Shown here in pieces: positions 12,833-27,300 of a DNA stretch of 64,000 nucleotides. The position numbers were made by a program, and so were the translations under genes. Under the pieces are notes generated by a model that was not told the origin of the DNA, ran no database searches, and saw nothing but the letters and a program-made list of their open reading frames with translations. Every line of letters starts with the position of its first letter. Positions within the stretch are counted from its first letter, which is position 1. The stretch is from Marchantia polymorpha subsp. ruderalis. Lineage: Eukaryota; Streptophyta; Marchantiopsida; Marchantiales; Marchantiaceae. Where the stretch lies: the NCBI GenBank assembly GCA_037833965.1, contig AP031354.1:13680001-13744000 (forward strand). The letters run 5' to 3'.

Positions 12833-15800
12833 CGTGTGAACTGGCGATACCTCACGTGCGGGTCGACAATCTGAGGTGTATTGTGACCATTGTAAACTAT
12901 ACGTGAAATCAAAATGCGGTCTATTGCCCCAAATTTGGGTCCCAATTTTTGTTTCCGAGCCGCGTTAGAGTCATGAAGGGAGCAGTGGTGAGCGTCTTTC
13001 GTTGCACCGACATGTCTTCTAGGATGTTACAGATTTTAGAATATAACCGATAAATGTGAAGAGAACTAATCTTGGTCCAACGACACTGCACTTCTAACGC
13101 ATCTTGCGATACGTGGCTTCCGTCGGCGCCTGTGTATACAAAAAACAAACCGGAGATTTTCCAAGCTGCGCGGACGTGGCTCCCGTCGAAGGCTTACATT
13201 ACAAGAACTTTCGAGGCCAGCATTAGCAACTCATCTTCTGGTTACACGGAGCTTCGAGTAGATAAGATAAAATGCGTTGTGCCATTTTTCGAATTGTGTA
13301 GTAAATTCCACGAGGACCAAGATTGAGTATCACATTTGTATAAAACTTTAGATCAGAAACTGAGGCCTTTTCCTTACCATAGGAATGCTCTACCACCTGA
13401 GGTACACAGGGTCCAGAAGGGAATTGGCCGAATCGTGTTACTTGCCAAGACCGAGCAAGGAACACAAAGTGTGGATTGACGGTGACGGGCTCAGTTCAAG
13501 ATTATCATTAGACAATATTACAACTTAGGATTAATATTCAATTGAGGTTTACAGAATGTGGTTTTCTAGCGAGTGCAAACGATTAGTACTCAAGTGTATC
13601 TGGAGCATCCAAATCGTATTCTTCTATGGTTTTGCTATACCAATTTCTAACCATTACCCCCAAGAAATCAGATGCTGTTCGGTAAATTTTATTAGACCAG
13701 CCGTCACTCCCATACTACTACCCCACAGGAATTAACATTCTTCTGGATGATGAGAAATATCTACTTATGTTTTGCAAAAAATTTGGTTTGATAATATTAT
13801 AATATAGCATACAAATAGATAACTAATAACAGAATATTGTAACACCGAAACTCTTAGTCTTAGCTCCAAAATCAACATTCGTAGGTAAATGAATAGGAAA
13901 TTCGTATGATGTCAGAATCATACATTATCAAGGGCCGGTAAGGTTTTGCGCGTTGAACCGAATTGAACCACATGCTCCACCGCTTCTTCAGGCGGCAGCA
14001 GGAACTTCGTTTCTAAATGTTTATGTAAGCTTCTTCAAAGGGAGTGTGACAGGGCTACTCTTCAACACTGGGACATGTTTCTTCTTCCCCAGAGTGCTCA
14101 TCTACCTGTTTGTACTGGTAGTGGTCGAAGAAGTTCAGTGTCCAATAGATCAATTGTTTTGTTTCGACAATTATAATATCTATCCTAACGTAGTTAAATG
14201 AATTATACATTACATAAATTTTTTAGTTAAAATCAACACCATGCATTATCGGATTGTTAGATATGGTTAACTTCAAGTACAGTAATTATAGTAATATTTA
14301 TGAGACATAAGGTAATTATAAGAAAAAAATTTGAAATACAATTCAATTACTTACCCAAATATTTCAATTCTACTTTGAATATATATCATATGTAATAGAC
14401 ACTGTACATATTAACTTTGGCAGATCTTTACCGCATGAATGACCGCATCATGAAACTTCGAAATTGAAGAGATAGCATACTTCTCACGAGCAAACTGCTC
14501 ATGATGAGGACTCAATACGGAGCCACATCACAAATAATTTGCAATTTTACTCGTGCGTTTCCCATTGCGCGAAATTGGTAGATCTACAGCCGATTTGTAA
14601 TGTGTAACTGGCTAAGAATTTGTTGACATGTACCTAAAGGGCAAGTATCGATCAGAGGGAATACTGAATATCTATTCATCTCAATACTTGTACTTATTAC
14701 TTGAATACTAGTCACTTCACGTCAACTTAGACTCCTACATAATTGTTATGACTTGAAAGAGTGAGAATGAAATGGTGAGTAGAACATAAGGTAATTTTGG
14801 TAACAAATATATGTGGGTCTAGTTGTTACAAGTACTAGATCTATGTTACCGACAAGTTCGCAGTCATGTCATGCTCAGTAAGTGGAAGATGCAATGCCGA
14901 TGTATGATTCTCACGGATAGAGTTGAAGCCATTTCCAAGTAAGTACCAATAATTTCCATATATTGCCCGAACAATAAACTGTAATACAACATATCACAAA
15001 TCCAGAAGAGTCGATCCAACAACTGCAACTGCATTATTTAAGAAAAATGGGAATTCAACGCGAAAATTATGTCAGACCAACTCAAAACATCAGTAACAAG
15101 GTGAGGAGAGAAGAGGTATCGAACCAGCAAAGCTTTTGAACCAATCTTGACTCTGATGGGTTCGGCAGAAGAAATTCCTAAGATGCTGGAATGCGGCAAG
15201 CTCATATTTGCAACAAACCTTCAGATAAAGAGTAAAGAGTTGCTAAACTGAACAACTGCAACTTGAAACCCTTGAATGACATTTGTGAAATGGAAGTGAA
15301 TATACAACTTGAGATATGTATCATCCCCTCATTTGAATTACTATTCATAGAAGTGACCAATTGAAATACAAAGTAAGGACTGGATAGGAAAGAGTAGGAA
15401 AAGAAGTCTTCTAGATAATTCGAGCTTTCAATGATACATTGTCGATAGGGTAGGATGGACTGGCAACATCCCGAACAGATGATCTGGAAGACAGATGAAT
15501 ATCAGCTAGAGGATGTTGAACGATATAACAAAAGAGCAATCACAATATCTCCCACTGAAGGAGATACAATCTGCCTCACAATCAGAAGCCAGCAATTGGC
15601 AAGACATACTTATCTGCTTTTGCGCCGCCAGCTTTTTCAAGACTGAAAGTCCTTGCAAGAAGAATAAAAACTGTTCCGTTTTGTATCGAGGTTAACAGAA
15701 AAATGCCTTCAGTGCCGTGGGAGATTGTTTCATCTTCCTTGAATGGCAAACAGAGTATCGACTCTCTAGTCCACTTCATTGCTAATGATGTACAGTTTGC

Positions 15801-16039
15801 TGCTACACTTGAAGTTGGACATGAAAGGATCTGTACACCTAGCTATGACCTAATTGAAGGCCTTCATTAAATGTCCACCTTGTTCACTACTATGAAAATT
15901 GAAGTATAAAAATCTGTGCTATGAGGCGGCAAGGTCCTACTGTAGAACACTGTACAAACGATCAGACTTGTATGTACTTAATTAGACGACCCGTTTACTG
16001 CAAATACTTTTGATGATGAATTTGAGACTTTTTCCAGGT
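12833..16039. other. Intergenic, nothing recognised
   Basis: Only short frames without domains are present. Part of this (about 15.9-16.04 kb) is likely the 3' untranslated region of the minus-strand lipase gene. Position 13700-14450 is AT-rich. I find no repeat longer than a few tens of bases by eye. Confidence 0.45.
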
Positions 16040-19000
16040 CTAGGAGCTGGGTTCATCTCGAGGTGAGTCAGGTTTTACAACAAATGACCCAAACGCTCCC
16101 CGCTGTAGAGCTCTGGATTCTGATTCTAAAATTTCGGTTTCTTTTGAGGCAACAGACCTTGATACTTCCCTTGCATTAGCTTCAGATATAGCCAACTCTT
16201 GAACATCATCGGCGGTACGTGGACTCAGCAGGTCCAACTCCAAACCGGACCAACTTCTTCTACCTTTCCTGTGCCCAGAGCCGTCAACTCCACTCAGGCC
16301 CATACCTAGACCCTTGTCCATGTCCGAGCACTCACAAGCTGGGCCTGAACTAAAACTCCGATCAAGCTCTGTATCACCAACGGTATAGTTAGTGCTACGA
16401 ATGTCCACAGCACTTTGAGCTTTAATCAAGCCCGGGGAATCAACGGGAAATGAAAAGTCTGCTTCTTCGGCTGACAACTCATTTTCGTCACTTTTGCTGT
16501 CACCCGTACCGTGCCTGTTTGCCCATATTTTATTCGCCTTCTTGCTACTCCGAGGATCCCAGCTAAGAGTTCTATTCAACTGGGGGCTGGTCGGAGTTGC
16601 TGCCGCCGAAGACCTAAAGCCGCCGTCAGCATCATCTTCACTGTCCTGATTGTAAAGACGTTGAGGCTCCGATACATTCCCGTCACCTTCATGTCCTGAA
16701 ATAAATTTAAGAGCTGAAGCCGTTCTCATTAATGGCCCACCAGTTCTTGTCCAAGATAGATTATTGAGCTCCATATTTTCTGTTCCACTATCACTGTCAC
16801 TACCATCGTGGTTATTGCGGTTTGGTCTCAACTTGCGCAAGGAAGGGCCTCCCCATGGTCCTCCCGGTTGCATTGCAGCCTCCATTCCATCTTCATCCAG
16901 GGAACCCCAAGAACTCTCGCGAGCTAAGCAATTCCAGGAAGGAATTCTTTTAGTTGTGCTCCGGTTAAATGCTGCGTTTGATGCATGTTGAGCACGTTGA
17001 GCATCTTTCTGAGCTTTTCTACGACGATTAAGCTCTGAAACACATTCGTCTAACATCAACTCGATACCACAATTTGCCTGAATGGCTGATAATTTTGCCC
17101 AAGTACATCTGCGTCCTTGCATAACTGCCTTCCGCAGCTCAGATGGTGTGGGGTTCTGTATAATTTTGGCGAACTGCAAAAAATCAACAACGACCGAACA
17201 TGCGAACATGAGGACAAGCTCCGGAAACAGGAATATATGGATAAGAAGAAGCGAAAAAAGCCAGGACTTCGCAACTTTCTCCCCAAATTTTCTATACTTG
17301 AAAACTTCATAAGCAAATGTTTGCGGCCCTCTGAGCTTCAAAACCCCGTGACAATTTGATTTCCATCTTTTCAAACACTCAAATAACTTACTACTCCTGT
17401 GCTACCATACCTGTGCAAACGTTGCAGGCATTACGATGGTCACGTCACCCTCCCAATCCTGCGCAAAGAGCTTCGCAAGCCCTCCTGCCCTGAAACCCAT
17501 TTGTAAAACCTGACTGCATCGATGCTTAACCTCCATCTCAGTAATATGGGCCAGCTGCAGAACATTCAGCAGAAATCACTTCATTAATGGAACAAATGCA
17601 TACATGCTTATACTGACATTCAACTGAAACTACATTCATATCTGATTCCGAGCTTAACTTAATAAACACCAAAACTGTCAAAAATCTCTAACCTTAGCGG
17701 CAAAATCCCCTCCCCAAGCCCGAGTGAGTTCCTTCATCCGCAGAAGTGGTGCGATATGCGGATTGGCCTGACTAACAACAAAATGGTTGACATTGAAGAG
17801 CTCCTTCAGCTGCACCATGGGCAAATCACTTTCCAGGCTACCATCGCGCCACTGCCTCTTCATGTTGTTGAGTTCCTCAGGACCCACCGACCCGAGTGTG
17901 GGGCTGTGATATGGCACCAGCCGGCCATGGCGATCCTTAGCCATCAACTCTTGAGCCTCAAAAAGGCCGGGAAAGGCGCAAGATGCTGTGACGGCGCTCC
18001 AAATAACTACATGTGGAGATGTCAAGTAGTTCAAGCAGCGAGGTGGTTCGTGTTTTCGAGGAGAGCACACTGATATCCCGAGAACTCGACCTGATAAATC
18101 ATAAGCCTCCTGGAAAGTCAAGTCCCCAATCAGCTGTCTCATCTTGCGCTGGAGCTGCCCGATTTCATGCACTGCACCTTTGGTGAAAAGTCTGTGCGCG
18201 GTGGACATGATGCTTCCCATGGATTCAAAAAAGTGCATGGGTGGCATGGGATCATCAAAAAAGCTCTGCAATTCTGACCACGTCCGCGTAGCAGTGAAGG
18301 AGCAGGTAATGGACCCAACGCTTGCGCCAGCCACTACTCTCGGCAGCAACCGGTGCTCAATTAAAGTCCTCACAACGCCCAGATGGAATGCTCCTAGTGC
18401 TGCTCCTCCACTCAACAACAGAGCCGTGCGCCCGAACGCATGTCGAGTCTCATGTATGAAGGCAATCTTCTCTTCCAACGAGAATTCCTCGGAATCAGTC
18501 TCGCAAACAGAGCGCAAGTGAAACCGGACCTCGTTAATATATTCTCGGATGACGATAGGGGACTGCAACCGGCCCTTGTGGAGCTCAGGATTGCACATGT
18601 TGCCTAAATTCCTCACCAAATCGGCACGCAGGCAGAAGAGAATGTCCTCAACCCCACCTTCAAGTCTCCGTTCTCGAAGCTCGTTGAACTTCGCGCGTAC
18701 GAGATCCTCATCATACAAATCCGAATCCCTTTTGCGATCGCTGGCCTTCTCCAGCATGGTCGCAGCATGCGCCCATTCATCATAAGTGAGGGCAGATTTC
18801 ATCAGATTCGACCAGAACTTCCTCCTGTACGTTTGCTCTGCCTTGTTGGACACCGCTTTCGACCGCCGCAAAAATATCATCGCGCCCACCACCACGGCGA
18901 GCACCACACTGGGATTCCTCGGGTTCACCACCCGCATCAGTCTTTTCAACACAATGCCCACCCACGTTCTCACCCTCCTCCACTCTCGCACTACCTTGGC

Positions 19001-19129
19001 CAGAATAAAGAGCATGAACTCCTTCGTCGATTTGCAGAACAGAACTTGCACAGCCAGGGCTCGACCCACCATCGTCGTCGGCCCTACTCTGAACAGGTCC
19101 AGAGCCGCTTCTTCACTGCTGGACTCCAT
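16040..19129 (-). CDS. SDP1: SDP1-like patatin-domain triacylglycerol lipase
   Basis: Three exons on the minus strand fit GT-AG rules and phase 0: 19129-17693, 17554-17411 and 17173-16040, giving 904 residues (Arabidopsis SDP1 is somewhat over 800). A hydrophobic stretch lies near residues 73-88. A DUF3336-like region precedes the patatin domain, which has the Gly-rich oxyanion loop [12 protein letters not shown] (240-251), the nucleophile elbow GASVG with Ser270, and the dyad Asp429 in DGSLE. Exon 2 encodes a conserved segment ending in [16 protein letters not shown]. Exon 3 encodes a long Ser-rich acidic tail, as in SDP1 proteins. Known role: the first step of storage-oil breakdown, at oil bodies, releasing fatty acids for beta-oxidation. 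Start chosen at the first ATG of the open frame. Confidence 0.93.
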
Positions 19130-20700
19130 GCTTCCTGACTTCCAGACCTCCCCTCCGACACCGACCTCTCTTGATCCACAATCCGCCTCAGACTTTGTAG
19201 AAACCCAAACCTCGCCTGGAAACCAAACCTTGCTCGAACAGGATTTGATCTACAAGGTCATACGATCGATGAGAACTCTACGAGCTATTCAATGCCAATT
19301 CCAATAACTGATGAACGCGCAATGAGCTTCCCGACCGATGTCTGTCTCCTGTCCTCGGCATCTCCATGCTGATTCTCGTCAAAATTCCTCCTTCACAAGA
19401 CCTGGTTGACCGGCATGAGCCACAATGTGAAACGCATGAGTTTGCGATTATCGGAGGTGATATGGACGACATGTCCAGGGATTCTTACAGTTTACAAGGA
19501 ATCGAGGAAAATCGAGTGAAATTATCCCTTTCGTACCAGGATATCATTCCAATCCTTCGCAGGAAGAAACGTCTTTCCTACACAACCCTGAGCATCCAAA
19601 CGCACGTCTCCTGCAGTCAGCTGACGACAAATTCGCCGCCCACGCATCGACTCCCAGCCGTTCCCCAGAAGATTCCTGATTTCGAATCGGCAAGCTCCTC
19701 CGCAGCTAATAATCAACTTCTTGAAATGCTCGACACCTGCCAACGAGAAACCAGCCCACCGCTCCACAAATTGCCAGTTGCACTACTCACTCTCGATCCA
19801 CAACTATCCATCCCAATTCACACCCCAATAACCGTAAAAGTTCTCCACTTCTCTCTCGGCCCCCTTCCCTCCCCGCCTTCGTCGACCCAGCAAACAAGTT
19901 CATCTCATCCAAATTAAATCGCCGCAGACATCGCCCAGTCCAGTCCAGTCCAGCCCCACCGGCACCAACACCACCACCGTCGTCGTCGTCCCCGCCCACT
20001 AATCCGAGATTCGACTTTATGGGAAATTAAATCGTTCTCGGTGCGACATCGAACCACGGTCCGCTTGCCTGAACGAGACGCATCCGCAAGAGGAAAGAAA
20101 GAATGCAAGGAAGGAAGGAATGAAGGGAAGAGGAGAGCAGAGCCGTGCTGCTGCAACTGCTGCTGGCTACTGGTGCAGCAGAAGGGGAAGGAGAAGAAGG
20201 TAGAGGAGACGACAAGATCGGAGAATGGAAATGACTACGAACTCCCCGTTGGGACCCCTGGGCTGGCCTCGGCCCCGCGCCGCTGCTGGCTGGCTGGCTG
20301 GCTGGCAGGGGGCACGTGCCGAGAGGCCGTCGCATCACGAGTAACACGCCAGCGGAGAAGTGCATCGAGCAACAATCGGGACGAAGCAGACCTCCATTTC
20401 GGGCAGGCGGTTCCACATCAGCGGCCTCTGTGTTGCTATAAATGGCCGGGAGGATAAAGCTCCGGCCCCGCCGCCTACGACATGCTGACTCGACCGACGC
20501 ATCACCGCCAGGCCCCGCTTCCTTTTCCTCTGTTCTGTTCTGTCCTGTTCTGGTCTATCCTATCCTATCGCTCGGGCCCGAACCGACACCCATACCTCCT
20601 TCCGAAGCTTCCACCGTCGCTATGGGTCGGTGAAGTTCTTCGTTCTCTATCTGAAGAGTTGCGTTTGGTATCGTTTTTTAACTGAGTGCGAGTTGGGTCC
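19130..20700 (-). promoter_or_regulatory. Upstream region of the SDP1-like gene
   Basis: This GC-rich stretch precedes the lipase start codon, so it should contain its leader and promoter. It holds simple repeats: a CCA/CCG/GTC-rich triplet run near 19955-19995 and a GGCT run near 20287-20308. A plus-strand TATA-like CTATAAATGG lies at about 20436-20445, but its direction is opposite to the lipase and no plus-strand gene follows, so I give it no role. Open frames here overlap on both strands and match nothing. Confidence 0.35.
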
Positions 20701-20879
20701 ATTTCTGGGGCTTCTACGTCTCAGAGGGGCACCTTCTTCCATAATTGCTTGAAGCTGCATTGCAGAGTAAGAAGGCCGAGTGGCACTTACTTGTGCGAAA
20801 GCAGGATGCGTCTTCGCACATTCTACAACATCTCCAGGTGGCATGCTGTATCATTTTCAAACTTGTTTATACGTGTCTA

Positions 20880-23330
20880 AAATTAGTAATATAGATTCAT
20901 GCAATGTTCTGTAAGGATATACATCATTAAAGAGTCTACCATTTATCAATTTATATAAATCTTGCAATGTAAATGTCAATGATGACACTTGTTTTTTTGG
21001 AATCTTATGACTTGTAAGATTCTTCAACATGTATGTTATTTTAACTTTTTTTTATTTAAAAAGTAATTATTTTCATGTAATCACAATATTTTAAAAAAAT
21101 ATAAACTTATAATGTCAAATATAAATTTTTTTACATATTTAATATTTTAATTTTATTATTTTAATTTAATATACGTATGTTAAACATAATATGTTTTTAA
21201 GGTGTGACTTGATCATGTTTAAAACGTTAGTTTTAATTTTATTTTGACATCATACAAAGTGAAATTTTATATTAAAAATAATCCTCCCGGCCAAATGCAA
21301 TGCAGAAGTGCCAGTGAAGATTTCTGACAACCTAAGATCATGAGGTGCATTGTTAAGACCACAACGGAACTCATTGTTATTAACATACCCAGACAAACAT
21401 TTCCTGGACATGGCAAATATGCATACAAGTGTGACAATGTGAGATCAATTTTTCGACGCACACACGCGCATTCTCTTGCATTCGCACAATTAGTTAATTT
21501 AGCCGCGAAAGCGCAGGCACTTAGATAATTTGGGCGGCGCGGCCTTCGATCAGCTATTTTACGCATGACTGCATGTCACACATAAGTAATTTTGAGCTAT
21601 ACAATTACTGATTTCAGCAATCTTTTGAAAAAATATATAAATAAATACTATAATATTATTATATGCATAAATTTTTTATATGAAATATATACAAATGATA
21701 ATTTAATATCTTCTTAAATAAATATTAATAGTTTTATTTTGATTTGATAAACTAATTATGGTATGATATGTTTTCATTAAATAGTGATGTTAGTTCCTCT
21801 CAAATTGAATAGAATATTCAATTTGAGATTTTTTGTAATATTCAATAGTACAAAATATGTCTTTGATCTAATTTTCAGCAAAAGTCTTTCACCATTGAAA
21901 AAACATGAAGATTTTCATACTTAAAAGAAAAAAAATGAATTTATGGATATTTATAAGCTCAAAATTCAAGTTCTGAACACATAAAAAAAATATGAATTTT
22001 TTATATTTATTTTCTTCGCTTATTTTTTGAAATACATATGAGATAACTTGAAAATTTAATATCATTAGATTGAATTTAAAAAAATAATGTTCTTTGATTT
22101 GAACTTTGAGATATTTTCTTATAAAATACCATTATATGTGATAAGTATAATTGTGGTAAGTTTCTGCAAGCTTCAAATTGAAGATGATTATGTGTCATGA
22201 ATGTGTCACGTTCCTATATTTTTAATTTTATCAGAATATCAAGATCACTTTTGAAGATGTGATCTTGATCTTGATGTGATCTTTCCTTTTTTTTAATTAA
22301 TTTTATAGAATATCATAGTGAATAAATGTCACATTTGGTAATAATTTTAGCTATTTTGACTGAATAGACTTATAAATTTCTGAGATAAATAAAATAATTT
22401 TCTAATTAATAAATTTAAGCAATTTTTTTGATCCCGATGAGACTTATAGAATTTTTTTTTCTGTGTTAAATATGTTTAATTTGTAATAAATGAATAAAAA
22501 ATAAATATTTCTAATATAGTGTCACAAATTCACTTGCTTAACTTGAATGCTTCAAATTTTGCACAGTTATTTCATTAAAAAAGTGGACAAGTCCATAGGC
22601 ATTTAATAATTTTTTGACACTTATTGATGATCTTGCATTTAATAAATAGAATAATATAACTAACACCGTACACAAACAACATGTAAAAATCTTTTGTGCA
22701 TGAAATAAAATTTGTTGCAAAAAAAAAGTCATGAATAATTTATTCATAGTAAATTTTATTTTTCCATACAATTCAGCATCAATGATATGTAAAATTTATA
22801 CACTTTCATTCATAATTGCAAATGTTAAAACGTGCAGTATTTATTATATTTCTTAATTCAGTAGTAGATGAATCAGTTCCAGTAATCAATTATCTTATAT
22901 TTTAATCAGTGAAATCTGGAAAAAGGTACGACTAGATTTTTTGTCCAATGAAATTGTTTTCTAGTTTTTTTCATAAAAAAACTTATACCCCTTGTGATTT
23001 TCAATACATTTAAATTTTTGTTCAACTATTTTTATTTGACATAATATGCTCAAAAAGAATAGTTAAATGAATTAGGATAAATTTTATTCATATTTATATC
23101 AATACTAATATGATTTTGTTAGTAAATTTTCAATCTTTGATTTGATACTTTTCATATGTAATTTTCAGACTAGGAAAAATTTAATTTCAAACAGAGGTTA
23201 AGTTTTAGTAAACACGATGCATATTGATTCATCTAAAATAAAAAATGTAACAAGTTATCACTTTCTTATGAAAATATGTTACATTATACCAATATACATA
23301 AGTTATACGGACTTAATATACTTTTTAATC
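20880..23330. other. AT-rich intergenic desert
   Basis: Very AT-rich sequence with long A and T runs and no frame over about 100 codons that resembles a protein. A short more balanced island at about 21270-21580 holds only unremarkable frames. No terminal repeats marking a mobile element could be found by eye. Confidence 0.5.
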
Positions 23331-23479
23331 CACGGACTTCAATCATTCAGAAACATATCACAAAGTCCGAGGCGAGTAGTTCCTGTGAACCGCCCTAGAG
23401 GAACTAGGAATAAAAAAATAGCCGCGCTGCGCATGATCAGATGGGGTACCTTGTGGTGACCCTAATCAGTCTACAATAA

Positions 23480-24388
23480 TTAGGAGAACAGAGTCGTCAA
23501 GAGGAGGCAGCAGGGCAAGCCGAGTAATATGGCAAGGAGGATCCTTAAGAGTAGATGAAGTGGAGTGCTGCGACAGCGCCGCGTGGACAAGGCACGCGGA
23601 GGGATAGGACTGATTGGACATGTCAAGGAGGGAAGCATGATGACGAGTCAGGCCCGAGAAAGCGAAAGCGAAGAGGAGATGTGCTTGCTCCGCCCTCACC
23701 TCGAATTTGGCACTGTCGTATGGTCCCATCGGTCCCCTGCATGCGGAGTTCTTCATCTTCTTCCTCTTCACTGATCGATCGACTCGCCTACTCGCTGCCG
23801 CAGCTCTCTCCCATCGACCAGCTACATGCTTCGCTCGAGTAGCCCAAGCAACATAGTACTGTAGTTTTTAGCTCGTTGTCATTTTCATCCTTGTTCCAGG
23901 TTCGTTGATTGGCGGAATGAGTGATTGTGAGATCTTTATAGCTTGAGAGTTGCTCGAATTTTCCTGACCACCACAGTAAGAGCAGCAGCTGCTGCGGAGT
24001 TTTTGGATCCTTCCACGTACGGACTTTTCATGCGTCAGAAATGTGACAGCAGTGCTCTGGCAAAAATATCCGGTTCTTTGGAATACGTTCGCTGCGGTTG
24101 AGAACCTGGCGAAGTAAATTGGCCGAATTTTGCATTTGTGAGTCGAGACGAAAACTGTGATTCAGCTTTTGGTGGAATTTATTTCGGTTAGTACCTTCAA
24201 ATTCATTGAAATAAATTTGCCCCCGACCGAGGAGGAGAAGCTTGGACAGGGTAGGGCAACCCATGTCTCGATGATGTTAATCGAAATTCACAAGAAGTTT
24301 TTCGATTGGGGAATTTGGAAAACCCGTATCACATTTACAAGTAATAAGATTATTTTTCCAAAGGATGAGAACAGAGGAGTGACAGCCG
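23480..24388 (+). promoter_or_regulatory. Upstream region and probable 5' leader of the ABC1 kinase gene
   Basis: GC content rises abruptly after the AT-rich desert. A pyrimidine-rich tract (TTCTTCATCTTCTTCCTCTT) near 23750-23769 is typical of plant transcription start regions and leaders. The predicted start codon of the kinase is at 24389. Start site and promoter boundaries are not determinable from sequence alone. Confidence 0.35.
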
Positions 24389-27300
24389 ATGGGGACACTC
24401 TGTTTACTGATAAGGTCGCATCGCCAAAGTCGACTTGGCAGTTCTCAGCTATCGCGGCTTCTGCTTGGAGGTTAGTAATCCTCGTCTGTCATATCGTTCA
24501 AGGCACGGGGTTCTAAAATACCAGAAGTGTGCTGAATTTTTATATAATTTTCGTAAGAATTTCTTGGTCTCCAAAAATTATACTCGAAATATATGGACTC
24601 ATATTTTGGTTGCAAGTTCAGACTTCACAGTCAAAGAATTGAGTGATGGATGCACCCTTAAACCCTAAACCCGCTTTTGAACTTAACGTTTTATCCATTT
24701 GTGCCGTTTTCATGCATGTGCCTCCATCTGAAAAAACTTTTGAAACAATTCCTAGTGCTTGGAAAGCTTGCAATTTAGCTTTGAGAACGTTGATGACTAT
24801 TTGCCCAATTTTGAGGAACAGGTTGCAATGTACGCAAGGCTTTACCTGTTCAATTGATTAGCTCTGTTGGCTGCTTCCGTAGGCCCTTTTGATGCAGAAG
24901 ATGGGACCAGCAGCGCTTCACGGTTATCGAATAATACCTTTACTTCTCCTGAAACTCGGCCCTTGCATTCCCTTGAATCTTCTACTCCTTTTCCACCGTA
25001 AGTCTTGTTTATCTTCCTCTATGGTTGTTATACGTTTCGGCATGCAGTAGCCGAAATTAGTGCAGGTATTTTCATTGAACATGGATCAGAGAATAGATGA
25101 TTCGGCGCTTACATCATGCTTGTTAAGTCAACTGCATTTATGAAGTATAATAGAGCTTTAAAGCGTGAGCGTTGATACATCACTGTCAAGTGCTAGAGGT
25201 GGCGATTTCAAGCTAATACTACCCCGGAGTGGATTTCTTTGCTGGCTCTTCTTGGCTTCGAAAAGTTATGTGAATGAATCAGTAAGTATCACAATAGTTT
25301 TGTATGTTCTTGCTAATTTCTGTCCTTGGTGCAGTTTCCATGGTGGAAATAGGAGGAGCATTCATTCTGGATCTACTGGTCGTGGAGCACCAGAATGGAC
25401 TATCTACAACCCAGAGGAGTTTTCACGGTATTACCGTTTCCGGCCATTCCCAGTAATCCGTAGAGCCACTGTGATAATTGTGGAAATGCTGCTTCTAGGC
25501 ATCGGCCAAACGGTGGAGAAGGATATTCAAAAGCGAGCTGCAAGGGTATCACGCTTCCTTGACTTCACATATCGATTGGGATACCTGTATATACTCCTCT
25601 TAAATGAAGCAATTGTTTTTTCTAGCATTAAGTTCTTGAGACGGACTGTTGACTCAGCAAATCTGCGACTCTTGATGTCTAGACCGTGTTAATGATGATA
25701 GTGTTTCAAGTAATCACCACTGAACTGATGTGCAGTGGAAACCGTTGTACGAAAATTATGTAAGTGGTATAGACGGTTTATTCTGATGATGTTGTGATAC
25801 GCTTTGCACACACTTGACTCTGAATTTACTTTCTCAAACAAAGATTCGTAGGAGATTCTGACATCCTTGATTGTAATTTCTAGTTGCGGCGGAGTCTTAT
25901 ACGATTAGGTCCCTTCTATATCAAGGTAAGTTTCTAAGCACGGGTCTGCGATTTATTGATACTATACTATCTGGAATTGTATGTTCGAGTACCATCTAAC
26001 TAGGCCCAGCTTTGGATAAGTCTATTCTTAAATATTTGTTTTATTAGAGCTCCTGGGTGTATATGACATAGTCTCAGTAGAGAGATGTTCAGATCTGGAG
26101 AAATTTGAGGAAGGAAAATTTCACATTGTAAGGTGATTAATAAATGGTCTCGATGTGAGTATTTTACATTATATTTCCTGAAGAGTCTGTCCAGTTACTT
26201 ATTCGATGATAGCATTGTGATGCAGCTAGGTCAGGCGCTTAGCACACGCCCGGACATTCTGCCCACTGCCTACTGTCAAGAGCTCGCTAAGTTGCAGGTT
26301 TGTCTCTGTATTTAATTCCTTCCATCATGAAACAGACGTGCGTAATAAGATAACAACTGTGAGCTTCGCGCCGCAACACCTTTCAATCAACAATATATAA
26401 GGTAAAACAGGAGTATAGATTTTACTGTTCTAGTGTCTCATTTGCGTTCATGTGTGTTCTCTTTTTGGTCATTTCTGACTTGTTGTACTATCTTGACTCA
26501 GGATCAAATTCCTCCCTACCCTACCTCTACAGCTTTGGAGTTTCTGGAAGTAGAATTAGGTGCACCGGCTTCTCAATTATATGCATACATCACCCCTGAA
26601 CCGGTGGCAGCAGCCTCTCTCGGTCAAGTCTATAAAGGTACCTCAGACTGACGACCGAAAGCCTTCAGCTCCAACATAGCGACTAGAATTCCAAATTACT
26701 CTCAGTTTCAGGTGACACGGGCTAAGAATGGAAAATATTTACGAGCAAATCTTAAATGAACACGGATATCCGGCCTCTTATTTCAGGCTCTAATCTATTT
26801 GAGGGAAGAGGATGATATTAGGTGACGGACACTATTGATGACCTTTAAGGGAGAATGCTAGTCAGATTCTCATGTATTTTGGTGTGAAAAAGCAGCGCGA
26901 CTTCATTCAGGGGAGTCGGTGGCTGTCAAGGTGCAGAGGCCAGGGGTCACTGGACGCTTGGCACTTGATGCACATCTTCTACGTTTACTCGGCCCACCAT
27001 TGCAACGTTTTGCTGGAGCTCGAAGTGACCTCCTTGCCATGCTGAATGAGATGGTACGAGGGTCGTCAACATCTACCTCCAGTCCCCTATTTGTCTAAAT
27101 CGTTTTCAGTGTCATAGAAGCTCTTCTGCTTCAAGGTTTTTGATAATGTTGCACGAGATATCAGTATGGTATGCGTATGGAAGCTGATGTCTCTTATTGA
27201 CTCTAGGTTGAGCGTATGTTTGAAGAAGTTGATTATGTTCGAGAAGGGCGGTACGCAGAACGCTTTGCCAAGCTGTATGGGATACCTCAGGAGGACGATG

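Noticed and set aside
20434..20633. TATA-like element followed by a plus-strand frame
   Set aside because: The frame is a low-complexity Pro/Ser sequence without homology, and no exon follows in the AT-rich desert.
23377..23406. Inverted repeat TAGTTCCT / AGGAACTA considered as a transposon end
   Set aside because: Arms are only 8 bases and no target duplication or partner end is visible.
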